Part shown: piece by piece, positions 1-6,389 of the stretch
How the letters are laid out: each line of letters opens with the position of its first letter
Position numbering within the stretch: position 1 is the stretch's first letter
Assembly: GCA_026770585.1 (NCBI GenBank)
Contig: MU646333.1
Location: 417,863 to 429,219 of the forward strand
DNA length: 11,357 nucleotides
From: Baffinella frigidus
Taxonomy: Eukaryota > Cryptophyceae > Cryptomonadales > Baffinellaceae
Direction: 5' to 3'
Program-made: the position numbers and the translations under genes
Notes under the pieces: generated by a model
What the model saw: the letters and a program-made list of their open reading frames with translations, nothing else
The model's database searches: none
What the model was told of the DNA's origin: nothing

Positions 1-92
1 TATATATATATATCTGTCTCTCTCGCGCTCTCTCTCTCTCTCTCTTGCTTTTCAGTTCCCTCTCTCTTGCTCTCTCTCGTTCGGTACTTTCC
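1..92. repeat. TA and CT microsatellite tract
   Basis: A short (TA)n run is followed by (CT)n-rich low-complexity DNA broken by a few other bases. No coding signal is visible. In sense orientation it would be a pyrimidine-rich tract, so a role inside an intron is possible but not shown. Confidence 0.9.
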
Positions 93-490
93 AAGCCCGG
101 ACAACCACAGTCGCGTCCGTGGTAGCGCACCCCGCGCCCCTTCTTCCTGCACCCCCACCCCTCGTTATGTGCGGCAAACCGTCAGCTTAGGGCGATGTAT
201 CCCAGCTCTGACGCGCTACAGTGGTCCCCGAAACGAAGTGAGTCACCGAGACTCAAAACCTGAAGAAGGCCAACCGGGCAACCGCCTTGTAATCGTGAAA
301 TACATGTACTCTCAGTGCCAGACCGATCAATCCTCCTGAAAGGATACATGTAGGGTCCCAAGGGGGTTGCATTTTTTCCTTTGAACCCCCCCCCCCCCAA
401 CCCCTTCCCGATGCGAGTCGTACGACAGCCCGTGATTCCGAAGCTGTGAACGGGACTATTCTTAAGTTAACTCGCTGGATGTGTGCTGAA
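93..490. other. No gene recognised; contains a 13-C homopolymer
   Basis: The open frames here have no recognisable domain, no repeated residue pattern and no convincing splice borders. The only notable feature is a run of 13 consecutive C at 386-398, next to T- and G-rich sequence. Confidence 0.6.
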
Positions 491-674
491 AATCCGTCAA
501 CTTTGGCGCGTGGTGCAAATCCGCCGACTTCGGAACGTGGTACACACCGTCAATGTTGGAGCGTGATACACTTCCGTCAACTTTGGAGCGTGGTACACTT
601 CCGTCAACTTTGGAGCGTGGTACACTTCCGTCAACTTTGGAGCGTGGTACAAACCCGTCAACTTTGGCGCAGGT
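491..674. repeat. 27-bp tandem repeat, about 6.8 units
   Basis: Units start at 491, 518, 545, 571, 598, 625 and 652 and carry the core CCGTCAACTTTGGAGCGTGG. The three units at 571-651 are identical, and the outer units are degenerate. The unit at 545 is 26 bp, which shifts the frame. Most units are nine codons long, so the array stays open in several frames on both strands and produces shadow reading frames. The last unit runs into CGCAG|GTGAGG at 668-677. Confidence 0.95.
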
Positions 675-732
675 GAGGGCACGCCGCGCCGAAGCGTCGC
701 TGGACGCGGTTGGAAGCAAGGATGAGGAGGTC
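673..732 (+). CDS. Weak candidate exon, charged helix (hypothetical)
   Basis: After GCGCAG at 667-672 an open frame reads VRARRAEASLDAVGSKDEE and reaches GAG|GTCTCG near 732. The entry sequence CAG|GTGAGG and the first residues VR resemble the well-supported exon that starts at 6390 (CAG|GTGAGACTG, residues VRL). No repeat register and no second copy support it. I do not recognise the product. The same bases could equally be a donor site (CAG|GTGAGG) rather than an acceptor. Confidence 0.2.
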
Positions 733-894
733 TCGGGGTGGAGCGAAGACCAGGAGGTGCAGGTGGGCGGTCAGAATGGCTCGGGCTCGAGGAGGCGGGA
801 TGCGGGGGGGCATGTACCCCAAAGAGGGTGGGAGGAGCAGGCGAGGAGTAGAGGGTGGGCGGAGCCAACATTATTTCCAGCTGAAACCGAGGGG

Positions 895-1134
895 CTTGGG
901 AGGAAAACGGAGGACTCTCTCCTATGTAGAGGGTGGGAGAAGCAGGCGATTTCCGCGCACGCGAAACAGACCGCCGCGGAGAGGGAGGGGGGGGAACGGG
1001 AGAGGAAACTTCGAGTGGAGGCTGAAGACGCTCAGACACGGTGCGGGACCCGAGTACCAGCCCTCAGAAGGGGAGCAAATCGCCTTCTCCTCCCACCCTC
1101 TACAGAGGAGAGAGTCCTCCGCTTTCCTCCCAAG
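895..1134. repeat. Inverted repeat, 58-bp arms, 54/58 matching
   Basis: The arm at 895-952 matches the reverse complement of 1077-1134 at 54 of 58 positions, with a 124-bp spacer. The arms carry a GAGGGTGGGAG/CTCCCACCCTC motif. That motif recurs in shorter form near 826 and 1184, so this is one member of a small GGGAGGAGCAGG-rich repeat family. It is probably a fold-back element or its remains. Confidence 0.85.
1039..1084. repeat. Dispersed direct repeat, copy 1
   Basis: This 46-bp segment matches 1400-1445 at 42 positions. Its CGGTGCGGGACCCGA part recurs in similar form near 1208 and 1619. The stretch holds no coding signal. Confidence 0.8.
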
Positions 1135-1223
1135 ACCGTACAAACTGAACCAATCGAAAAGGCGATTTGCTCCCCTGTAGAGAGTGGGAGGAGCAGGAGG
1201 CCGCGACGCGGTACGGGACCCGA

Positions 1224-1359
1224 CCACACAGTGGGCTTTGCAGATCGGTCCATTTATATTCGTGGTACTAATTGAGATTTTCTCGGTACAAAGACACATA
1301 ATTCACCGACATTTCGGCCGGATTTGTGTTCGAAATTTCCTGCGAAGCCCACAGTGTGG
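1224..1359. mobile_element. MITE-like element, copy 1 (136 bp)
   Basis: The left end CCACACAGTGGGCTTTGCAG and the right end CTGCGAAGCCCACAGTGTGG are near-perfect terminal inverted repeats of about 20 bp. The interior is AT-richer than its surroundings and has no transposase. A second copy lies at 1957-2083, with matching TIRs and shared interior blocks (AGATCGGTCCATTT, CTCGGTACAAAGACA). These are the expected marks of a non-autonomous DNA element. The superfamily cannot be assigned because a target-site duplication is not clear. Confidence 0.75.
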
Positions 1360-1399
1360 TATTAGACGGCTTCGAGGGGAGGCGGAGGAAGCTACGACG

Positions 1400-1445
1400 C
1401 GGTGCGGGTCCCGAGTACTAGCCCTCAGAATGGGGGCAAATCGCC
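1400..1445. repeat. Dispersed direct repeat, copy 2
   Basis: Matches 1039-1084 at 42 of 46 positions. Degenerate similarity to 1152-1210 continues downstream (about 1512-1562: CGAAAAGACGAT then GTGGGAGTAG), so the duplicated unit was probably larger and has decayed. No gene is seen between 1360 and 1648. Confidence 0.75.
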
Positions 1446-1648
1446 CTTTTTTATTCCTTTGATTTGACGGGGTGGTCGTCGGATTCCGACGATCTGTGGG
1501 ATAAATCAGGGGACTCGAAAAGACGATGTGTTCCCACTGCGAGGGCTGGTGGGAGTAGACGCCTGCTATAATCTAGCATCGGAGAGTTTAACGGAAACCG
1601 AGAGGAGGTCCGAGGGGACGCGGTGCGGGGCCCGACCACCCACTTTCA

Positions 1649-1808
1649 TAGGGCAACGGCCTGAAAATGGGGTAGTTAGGCATACGGCATTGCCTAGGAC
1701 CTCCTACCGTAGGCCGAGGGATCCTAGGACCAAAAAGTCTCGGCCTACGGTAGGAGGTCCTAGGCAATGCCGTAGGCCTGCCTACCCCATTTTCAGGCCG
1801 TTACCCTA
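1649..1808. mobile_element. Fold-back MITE/introner-like palindrome (160 bp)
   Basis: The arms at 1649-1716 and 1741-1808 are 68 bp each and match at 64 positions, around a 24-bp loop that contains CCTAGG. Both ends are TA (TA|GGGCAACGG ... CCGTTACCC|TA), which is compatible with a TA target duplication as in Tc1/mariner-type elements, though this rests on two bases. The core CCTAGGACCTCCTACCGTAGGCC is shared with the element at 9858-10000. No coding capacity. Confidence 0.85.
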
Positions 1809-1956
1809 TTAACTTAGCAGCCACTGGGGGCCTCACGGATACAGTCCATCTAAACGATTTGTACTAGAATCTTGTCCATTGCCATGGAAATCTAATCGCG
1901 TTTCCACCGGATATTTGGGGGGAGCGGAACAGCGGAACTCGGCCGCTGCTAAGTGG

Positions 1957-2083
1957 ACAGTGAGCTTTGCAGATCGGTCCATTTGTTTTTGACTAATTGA
2001 GAATTGCTCGGTACAAAGACATCTAATCAACCGATGTTTCAACAGATTTCTGACTGGAATTCCCTGCGAAGCCCACTGTGTGG
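1957..2083. mobile_element. MITE-like element, copy 2
   Basis: Left end ACAGTGAGCTTTGCAG and right end CTGCGAAGCCCACTGTGTGG match the TIRs of the element at 1224-1359 in the same orientation. The interior has several small differences and indels, so the two copies are not a very recent duplication. Confidence 0.75.
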
Positions 2084-2218
2084 TAGACGTCTGCCATCAT
2101 CCTGCATCGGAGTTGAGGGCCTGCTGGAAGGGTGATGTGTGCGGGTGGTGGTAGCGGTGAAGGGGGGGATGCAGCTGAGGCGGCGGACAGACATAGGTTC
2201 TCTGAACAAGTGCACGAT

Positions 2219-2345
2219 GTGGTGCAGAGAAGTTGGCCGTGAAAATAATGCAAAAATGGTGAACGTTGATAACTATGCACCAGCACCGTCAACGTGTGGC
2301 GCCAATTTTCGTTGTTTCTGCGGCCAACTTCTCTGCACACCGCTC
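2219..2345. repeat. Fold-back repeat with perfect 18-bp outer arms
   Basis: GTGCAGAGAAGTTGGCCG at 2222-2239 is the exact reverse complement of 2321-2338, and the inner arms remain similar for roughly 25 more bases. The right half (about 2263-2362) is also a direct repeat of 2564-2655, the intron end and start of the exon at 2639. In this copy the expected acceptor AG reads GG (CTCTGG|GTTCCTGG), so it appears to be a decayed duplicate of an intron-exon border. Confidence 0.75.
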
Positions 2346-2455
2346 TGGGTTCCTGGCGAAGATCGACTATGCTCCTTACTAAATTTATTTGGGGCCATAA
2401 TCCCATTTGCCAGTCCGTTTTCATTAAAATTGAACATGTTCCCGGACAGTTGTAG

Positions 2456-2520
2456 GTTTGGAGGAAGAGAAGATTACCGGGATGGAGGCTGATCGCTCCA
2501 TGCTGAGCACTACAATCATG
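2456..2520 (+). pseudogene. Degenerate coiled-coil exon copy, stop at 2518
   Basis: After TTGTAG at 2450-2455 the frame LEEEKITGMEADRSMLS runs to TGA at 2518-2520. It resembles the exon at 2639 (FLEERRKLEAQ...MEAATEAERSRL) in having an AG|GTTT entry, a leading LEE and the MEA-x-RS block. Spacing after the acceptor differs, so the frame entering from upstream would not match. I read it as an older, decayed copy of the 2639 exon; it could instead be a short 3' exon with a real stop. Confidence 0.35.
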
Positions 2521-2638
2521 CAATGATGTTCTTTTGCCAAAAGCCTTTTTGTCAAAAGTCGATAATCATGCACCAGCACTGTCCACTTCCCCCGATTTTC
2601 ATGATTTAAGTGGCTAACATCTCTGCACACGTCTCCAG

Positions 2639-2735
2639 GTTTCTGGAGGAAAGGAGGAAGCTGGAAGCACAGATTGCTGTGATGGAGGCTGCGACCGAGG
2701 CAGAGAGATCCAGGCTGGCTGCTCACGCGTCCACC
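2639..2735 (+). CDS. Candidate coiled-coil exon
   Basis: Acceptor GTCTCCAG|G at 2631-2639 opens a frame whose residues start FLEERRKLEAQIAVMEAA and continue TEAERSRLAAHAST. The composition is rich in E, R, K, A and L with hydrophobic spacing typical of a coiled coil, and resembles the core exons further right. The 3' border is unclear: after about 2735 the frame turns proline-rich over repeats of a CACCCTCCAATGTC motif (2728-2850). The second half is duplicated at 2852-2905 with a stop. The product is unrecognised, probably the same giant coiled-coil protein as the exons at 5701 and 6390. Confidence 0.45.
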
Positions 2736-2850
2736 CTCCAATGTCTCGCCCCCCCTCTCCCTCCAATGTCTTATCCACCCTCCAATGTCGCGCCCCATTC
2801 TCCACCCTCTCATACATCGCCCAATTCCTCAACCCTCCAAAGTCTCGCCC
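2728..2850. repeat. Imperfect CCACCCTCCAATGTC-type tandem repeat
   Basis: Blocks resembling CACCCTCCAATGTCTCGCCCC recur about five times with variable spacing. The array links the exon half at 2682 to its duplicate at 2852, as if it had expanded at a duplication junction. Confidence 0.7.
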
Positions 2851-2851
2851 C

Positions 2852-2905
2852 ATGGAGGCTGCGACGGAGGCAGAGTGATCCAGGCTGGTTGCTCACGCCT
2901 CCACC
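2852..2905 (+). pseudogene. Duplicate of coiled-coil exon half with in-frame TGA
   Basis: This copy of 2682-2735 lies 170 bp downstream. It would encode MEAATEAE-stop-SRLVAHAST: the AGA arginine codon of the first copy is TGA at 2876-2878. Most other changes are silent or conservative (GCT to GTT gives A to V). The duplication is therefore fairly recent and this copy is dead in that frame unless it is skipped as intron. Confidence 0.6.
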
Positions 2906-3175
2906 CTCCAATGTCTCACCCCATTCCCCCTGTCAGTGGGATTTGGTTTCTGGGGGTCCACATCATGGCATGAAGAGAGATCCTGCTGAAAAAGTGCATC
3001 TATAAATGGATTCGGCTCCTGGAGAGACCACACGATCCACAAGCACCCATGTGCGGCACATGATTTGGCCTCGCCGCACTTTGTTCCGGTGGGTGCGGCT
3101 GCATCGTCCGATCCTGGCATGGCAAGAGGATGCCGCTCTGGCCCTAATTAGATTGAGTTAGGAGCCTATTCCTTC

Positions 3176-3530
3176 GGCGGGTGCGGAGTCACTAACCGCA
3201 GAGAAATGACGCAGGGGAGGAGAGGGATGTTCACGAAATCCCTGCATAGTCCGCTATGTGGGGTGCGGGGCGGGTGCGGAATTACTTACCGCAGACAGAT
3301 GGCGCATGGGAGGAGAGGGTTATTCACGAAATCCCTGCATGGTTCGATGTGTGGGGCGCGCGGGGCGGCGGGTGCGGAGTTACTTACCGCAGAGCGATGG
3401 TGCAGGGGAGCAGAGGGCTGTTCACGAAATCGATTGTCCGATGTGTAGGGTACGGGCATAGTCCGATGTGTTGGGTGCTGGGCGGCTACGGAGTCGCTTA
3501 CCGCAGAGAGATGGTGCAGGGGAGGAGAAG
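3176..3530. repeat. Four tandem modules carrying an acceptor-like border (93-114 bp)
   Basis: Units start at 3176, 3269, 3367 and 3481. Each has GGCGGGTGCGGAGT, then ACTTACCGCAG, then AGAGATGGTGCAGGGGAGGAG. In the first three units this is followed by a TTCACGAAATC block and the start of the next unit. Only the fourth continues into a plausible exon body (3507-3566). It looks like repeated duplication of an intron 3' end plus the first part of its exon. Confidence 0.85.
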
Positions 3531-3566
3531 AAGGCGTTGGAGTCCCGTCTTGCGTCCGAGCGTGAG
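3507..3566 (+). CDS. Candidate coiled-coil exon
   Basis: Acceptor TTACCGCAG ends at 3506 and donor GAG|GTGCGTGG starts at 3567. Between them are 20 whole codons (phase 0 to phase 0) ending EEKKALESRLASERE. The ESRLASERE stretch resembles the EGRLLSEKRE hendecad of the core exons. Degenerate copies at 3704-3735, 4036-4077 and 4191-4226 share the KKALE/RLASER core, and three of the copies are followed by the same intron start, which supports the donor. The first bases after the acceptor may belong to the repeat rather than the exon. Confidence 0.5.
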
Positions 3567-3703
3567 GTGCGTGGTTCCTCCCATCTCGCCTTTCAGACCT
3601 GAGATTCAGAGCTGATTCAGAAATGTCTAGGATCCAGAGCGTCCGAACGTTCTTCTTCCCGGCGCCTTGCACGTAGACTCGGAGTTGTAAAGAGGAGAAA
3701 GTG

Positions 3704-3735
3704 GCAGGGGAGGAAAAGAAGGCGTTGGAGTCCCG
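3704..3735 (+). pseudogene. Truncated copy of the 3507 exon
   Basis: GCAGGGGAGGAAAAGAAGGC and the next bases match 3516-3547 almost exactly (GEEKKALESR), but the similarity stops after the arginine and no donor follows. It is probably a partial duplicate. Confidence 0.55.
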
Positions 3736-4035
3736 CCCGTCGTTGCCCCCTTCTCGCATTGATCGTAGATTCAGCGTCACGATCCAAAAAGGTACAAGCC
3801 GGTACAAAAAGTTACTACCGTCACGTCCAAATAAGCCGTCCATCTATCATATATAGGCCATACCCACAAGAATTTTCCGATGGGCGAAACAAGGTGCGTC
3901 GTTCCTCCCGTGGCCTTGAAGTTTCAGAGTCACCGTCGCCTTGAACGTAGATCCAGAGTTGTCCAGGCTTCTCAAAGAGCCGTTCGGATAGCGGAGCGTG
4001 CAAGTCATCACGGCGTTTTTTCAGACGTCCTCAAC

Positions 4036-4077
4036 GAAGACGGCATTGGAGTCTCCCGTCTTGCGTCCGAACGCAAG
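4036..4077 (+). pseudogene. Frameshifted copy of the KKALESRLASER exon
   Basis: Corresponds to 3528-3566 but carries two extra bases in the GAGTC(TC)CCG region, breaking the frame. The base after the exon reads AAG|GCGCCG, so its donor is GC rather than GT. The intron-start sequence that follows (ATTCCTCC...TTGAAGTTTCAGAGT) matches the copies at 3894 and 4227. Confidence 0.5.
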
Positions 4078-4190
4078 GCGCCGCATTCCTCCTGTGGTCT
4101 TGAAGTTTCAGAGTTATTCCCGTGACCGCGGAGCGTGCAAGTCATCAAGGCGGTGTTTCAGACCTGAAGACGCCTTCTTCCACAACGAAG

Positions 4191-4226
4191 AAGGCGTTGG
4201 AGGCTCGCCTTGCATCGGAGCGCCAG
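4191..4226 (+). CDS. Candidate short coiled-coil exon
   Basis: The frame KALEARLASERQ (12 codons, phase 0 to 0) lies between a possible acceptor AACGAAG at 4184-4190, preceded by CTTCTTCC, and the donor CAG|GTACGT at 4227. Intron-start similarity (TTCCTCCCG...CTTGAA) with 3567 and 3894 supports the donor. The acceptor is weak, and the exon could begin earlier. Same protein family as the exon at 3507; function unknown. Confidence 0.4.
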
Positions 4227-4346
4227 GTACGTTATTCCTCCCGTCCCCTTGAACCCACCCTGGGTCAACTTATGGGCAAATTGATGGTTTCTTAAGTCAA
4301 CACCCATACAAATGCTCTTGGAATCCGAGTGCATCTGTGGGAGATT

Positions 4347-4406
4347 TAAGATTTACCCCTGGGTTGCCTCCAGGGTTAAGATTTACCCCTGGGTTGCCTC
4401 CAGGGT
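4347..4406. repeat. Perfect 30-bp tandem duplication
   Basis: The 30-bp unit at 4347-4376 is repeated exactly at 4377-4406. Each unit contains a small hairpin (CCTGG...CCAGG). Confidence 0.97.
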
Positions 4407-4641
4407 GGGTAGATCTAGAATTGCCGCTTGGAATGTAGATCTAGAGTTGTCTTTCAGGATCCATTCCGAAACGGGCGTAGCAATGCTTCTCGAGCAGCGC
4501 TTCGGATAGCAAAATGGGAAAATGGGGAAATTGGAGCCATTTTGTCCACTTTTGAGAAAGTCATGGTACTAAAGCAGGGCGCCCAATCCAGCACGGAGGT
4601 GTCGCGTTTTCCTGAACGTCTCTTGACGCGGCTCGCGCGGG

Positions 4642-4820
4642 GATCTCATCCGGACGAGTATTTTCCGAAAATACGATTTTAAAAGTATTTTCAGCGAAAA
4701 TTACTACACAATGTGCTTGTATTTTTAAAAATGGTCACATCCGTGTAGTAATTTTCGTTGCAAATCGGATCGGAGTTCCCCGAAATCGTATTTTCGGAAA
4801 ATACTCGCCGCGATTAGATC
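4642..4820. mobile_element. Fold-back MITE-like element (about 179 bp)
   Basis: 4655-4679 and 4783-4807 are perfect 25-bp inverted repeats. Inner arms at 4693-4709 and 4742-4761 also pair (GCGAAAATTACTACAC). The outer ends GATCTCATCCGGACGAG and CTCGCCGCGATTAGATC form imperfect termini. The left terminus is shared with the element at 8939-9107 (CTCATCCGGACGAGT). AT-rich interior, no coding capacity. Confidence 0.85.
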
Positions 4821-4888
4821 GTCGGTCAACCCGAATGAAGCAGTGCTCGATAGCGGGTCTTGCAAGTCGGCACGGCGTGGTCTTGATA

Positions 4889-4911
4889 GAGAGAGAGAGA
4901 GAGAGAGAGAG
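4889..4911. repeat. (GA)n microsatellite
   Basis: An uninterrupted GA dinucleotide run, immediately left of the 30-bp palindrome. Confidence 0.95.
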
Positions 4912-4912
4912 C

Positions 4913-4942
4913 ACGGTCAAGAAAACGCGTTTTCTTGACCGT
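4913..4942. repeat. Perfect 30-bp palindrome with no loop
   Basis: ACGGTCAAGAAAACG is followed directly by its reverse complement. A zero-loop perfect palindrome of this length is unstable in many cloning hosts and is rare by chance. Confidence 0.95.
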
Positions 4943-5010
4943 CGCGTGATGTGGCGTGGCGTCGCTGCTGTGCCTGCGTCCGTTACCCGTCGCGTGATGT
5001 GGCGTGGCGT
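4940..5010. repeat. 23-bp direct repeat, two copies
   Basis: The 23-bp sequence at 4940-4962, which includes GCGTGATGTGGCGTGGCGT, recurs exactly at 4988-5010 with a 25-bp spacer. The first copy overlaps the end of the palindrome. Confidence 0.95.
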
Positions 5011-5061
5011 GACTCCGTAGCCGCCCAGCACCCAACGCTGCCGTGCCTGCGGACGCACGCA

Positions 5062-5130
5062 CGGCAGCGACTCTCGGTACAGCACAAGCAACTCCAGACG
5101 CGCATGGCCTCTAAGATCGCTGACTTGCGG
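5062..5130 (+). pseudogene. Upstream duplicate of the 5216 exon
   Basis: Matches 5219-5287 at 63 of 69 bases and would encode RQRLSVQHKQLQTRMASKI. Unlike the second copy there is no AG acceptor directly before it, and it runs into (CCCTGA)n repeat and a stop instead of a donor. Several differences change residues (A to V, A to T, E to K, G to A). It is likely a non-functional duplicate. Confidence 0.6.
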
Positions 5131-5142
5131 CCGCCCTGCGCC

Positions 5143-5190
5143 CGACCCTGGCCCTGACCCTGACCCTGACCCTGGCCCTGGCCCTGACCC
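5143..5190. repeat. CCCTGA/CCCTGG hexamer tract
   Basis: Eight or so hexamers, unlike the heptamers in the introns further right. The tract and the T8 run at 5193-5200 lie directly before the acceptor of the exon at 5216. Confidence 0.9.
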
Positions 5191-5215
5191 GATTTTTTTT
5201 GCGCGGGGGGCGCAG

Positions 5216-5296
5216 GCGCGGCAGCGACTCTCGGCACAGCACAAGCAGCTTCAGGCGCGCATGGCCTCTGAGATCGGTGACTTGCGGCGGTTGCTG
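5216..5296 (+). CDS. Coiled-coil exon (27 codons)
   Basis: Acceptor GGGGGCGCAG ends at 5215 and donor CTG|GTGAAC starts at 5297, enclosing exactly 27 codons in phase 0. The peptide begins ARQRLSAQHKQLQARMAS and ends EIGDLRRLL. It is rich in Q, R and L with heptad-like hydrophobic spacing and no known domain motif. A telomere-like intron begins at the donor. The copy at 5062-5130 is decayed, so this is the likely working one. Role unknown; a segment of a long coiled coil is the best guess. Confidence 0.6.
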
Positions 5297-5389
5297 GTGA
5301 ACCCTACACCCTGAACCCTAAACCCTAAACCCTAAACCCTGACCCCTGACCCCTAAACCCTAAGCCCTAAGCTCTAAACCCTAACTCTG
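5297..5389 (+). other. Telomere-repeat intron, about 93 bp
   Basis: Begins GTGAACCC and consists almost entirely of CCCTAAA, CCCTGAA and CCCCTGA heptamers. The 3' border lacks a clear AG: the coding frame resumes at ACTCTGCGGTTGGCG, where CTCTGCG may be a mutated CTCTGCAG or an unusual acceptor. The nearest AG (5370-5371) is followed by an in-frame TAA. Confidence 0.5.
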
Positions 5390-5434
5390 CGGTTGGCGGT
5401 GGAACGCGCGGAATGCAAGACGCGGGAGGTGGAG
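5390..5434 (+). CDS. Coiled-coil exon ending in TREVE
   Basis: The frame RLAVERAECKTREVE ends at GAG|GTGAGA, the same GAGGTGGAG|GTGAG donor context as the end of the 5701-6129 exon. Joining its last E to the first ten residues of the next exon makes one complete 11-residue repeat, which supports both the donor and the reading frame. The start is uncertain because no AG acceptor lies in frame before it. The peptide is charged and helical in character, and the exon belongs to the same gene as 5701 and 6390. Confidence 0.6.
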
Positions 5435-5700
5435 GTGAGACGAAACACTAAACCCTAAACCCTCAATCCTGAACCCTGAACCCTAAACCCCAAACCCCAA
5501 ACCCCAAACCCCAAACCCTAGACCCCATACCCCCAACCCCAAACCCCAAACCCAAACCCTACACCCTAAACCCTAAATTTTAAAACCTAAACCCTAAACC
5601 CTAAACTCTTAACCCCCACCCCCACCCCCTAAACCCTAAACCCTAAACCCCAAACCCCAACCATAAACTCTAAACCCTAAAACCCAAACCCCAAACCCAG
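5435..5700 (+). other. Telomere-repeat intron, 266 bp
   Basis: GTGAGACG donor and CCCAAACCCAG acceptor enclose almost pure heptamer DNA: CCCTAAA mixed with runs of CCCCAAA (5487-5516) and CCCTGAA. The sense strand is the C-rich strand. The CTAAAC units resemble branch-point sequences. Phase 0 at both ends. Confidence 0.75.
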
Positions 5701-6129
5701 GCGCAGGGTGTTGAGGAGAGGCAGGCGGCGGAGGAGCGTCTGATGTCGGAGAAGCGAGATGTGGAGGGGCGTATGATGTCGGAAAACAAAGAGTTGGAGG
5801 GGCGTCTGTTGTCGGAGAAGAGCGAGGTGGAGGGGCGTTTAATGATGGAGAACAAAGCGTTGGAGGGGCGGTTGGTGTCAGCGACGCGGATTTTGGAGGA
5901 GCGTCTGTTGTCGACAACCACAGCGTTGGAGGAGCGAGTGCGGGCAGCGAAACAAGAGGGGGAGCAGGGGCGGAGGGCAGCGACGCTGGAAGGGGAGGAG
6001 CGCTTGAGGGTGGTGAAGGAGGAAGGGGAGGAGAGGCTCGTGGCGGAAACGGCTGCGCTGCATGCGTGTCTCGTGGCTGAGAAGCGTGAGCTGGAGGCGT
6101 TTATGGAGAGTGAGAGGCGCGAGGTGGAG
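5701..6129 (+). CDS. Hendecad-repeat coiled-coil exon (143 codons, 13 x 33 nt)
   Basis: The longest clear periodic coding block together with 6390-7088. Ten residues (AQGVEERQAA) are followed by twelve 11-residue units and one final E. Typical units are EERLMSEKRDV, EGRLLSEKSEV and EERLVAETAAL; later units become EERLRVVKEEG-like. Position 1 is nearly always E, position 3 mostly R, positions 4-5 hydrophobic, and position 11 L, V or G. Such 11-mers are known to form hendecad coiled coils (or amphipathic LEA-3-like helices). No catalytic motif, signal peptide or membrane segment is seen. Flanks are CCCAG|GCGCAG and GAG|GTGAGC, phase 0 both ends. It shares a 37-bp exact match with the 6390 exon, so the two are paralogous exons. 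Precise function unknown. Confidence 0.8.
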
Positions 6130-6389
6130 GTGAGCCTGAACCCGAAATCTAGAACCCGGAACCCGGAACCCGGAACCCGAAACCCGAAACTCGAAACCCG
6201 AAACCCGAAACTCCATACCCCAAACCCTAAACCCTAAACGCCCAACGCCAAACCCCACACCCTAAACCATAAACCCTTATCCCTAAACCCCAAACCCCAA
6301 ACCCCAAACCCCAAACCCCAAACCCCAAACCCCAAACCCCAAACCCTAAACCCCAAACCCTAAACCTCAAACCCCAAACCCTAAACCAG
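6130..6389 (+). other. Telomere-repeat intron, 260 bp
   Basis: GTGAGCCT donor and CTAAACCAG acceptor. The left part holds CCCGGAA/CCCGAAA heptamers (6152-6210) and the middle has about eight consecutive CCCCAAA units (about 6286-6342). Joining 6129 to 6390 completes an 11-residue repeat exactly (E plus VRLMVEKSEV), so the borders are well supported. Confidence 0.8.

Noticed and set aside
491-674. CRISPR-like array
   Set aside because: Units are directly adjacent 27-bp tandem copies with no unique spacers, in a eukaryotic context with no cas genes.
553-1275. 240-codon plus-strand open frame
   Set aside because: Its start lies in the 27-bp tandem repeat and most of it spans inverted repeats. 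Overlapping frames are equally open on both strands, and there is no domain or consistent residue pattern.
1649-1808. Rho-independent terminator or microRNA precursor
   Set aside because: The stem is far too long for a terminator and the locus is not bacterial. A related copy elsewhere in the window favours a mobile fold-back element. A small-RNA role cannot be judged without expression data.
2023-2523. 166-codon minus-strand frame, with a similar minus-strand peptide near 2560-2640
   Set aside because: The similarity (VCREVGRRNNENWR against VCRDVSHLNHENRG) comes from the duplicated intron-exon border and the fold-back at 2219-2345, not from a conserved protein.
3006-3161. Short plus-strand ORF (51 codons, ATG at 3006 to TAG) containing FRWVRLHRPILAWQED
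   Set aside because: No repeat copy, splice support or recognisable family; length is within chance for this GC content. It could be an exon but I cannot support it.
4735-5244. Minus-strand frame with GSGPGPGSGSGSGPG repeat
   Set aside because: The Gly/Ser/Pro repeat is the antisense of the CCCTGA hexamers, and the LSLSLS run is the antisense of the GA microsatellite.
5297-5700. A true chromosome end (telomere) in the window
   Set aside because: The heptamers are interrupted, variable and flanked on both sides by in-register coding exons, so they are interstitial.
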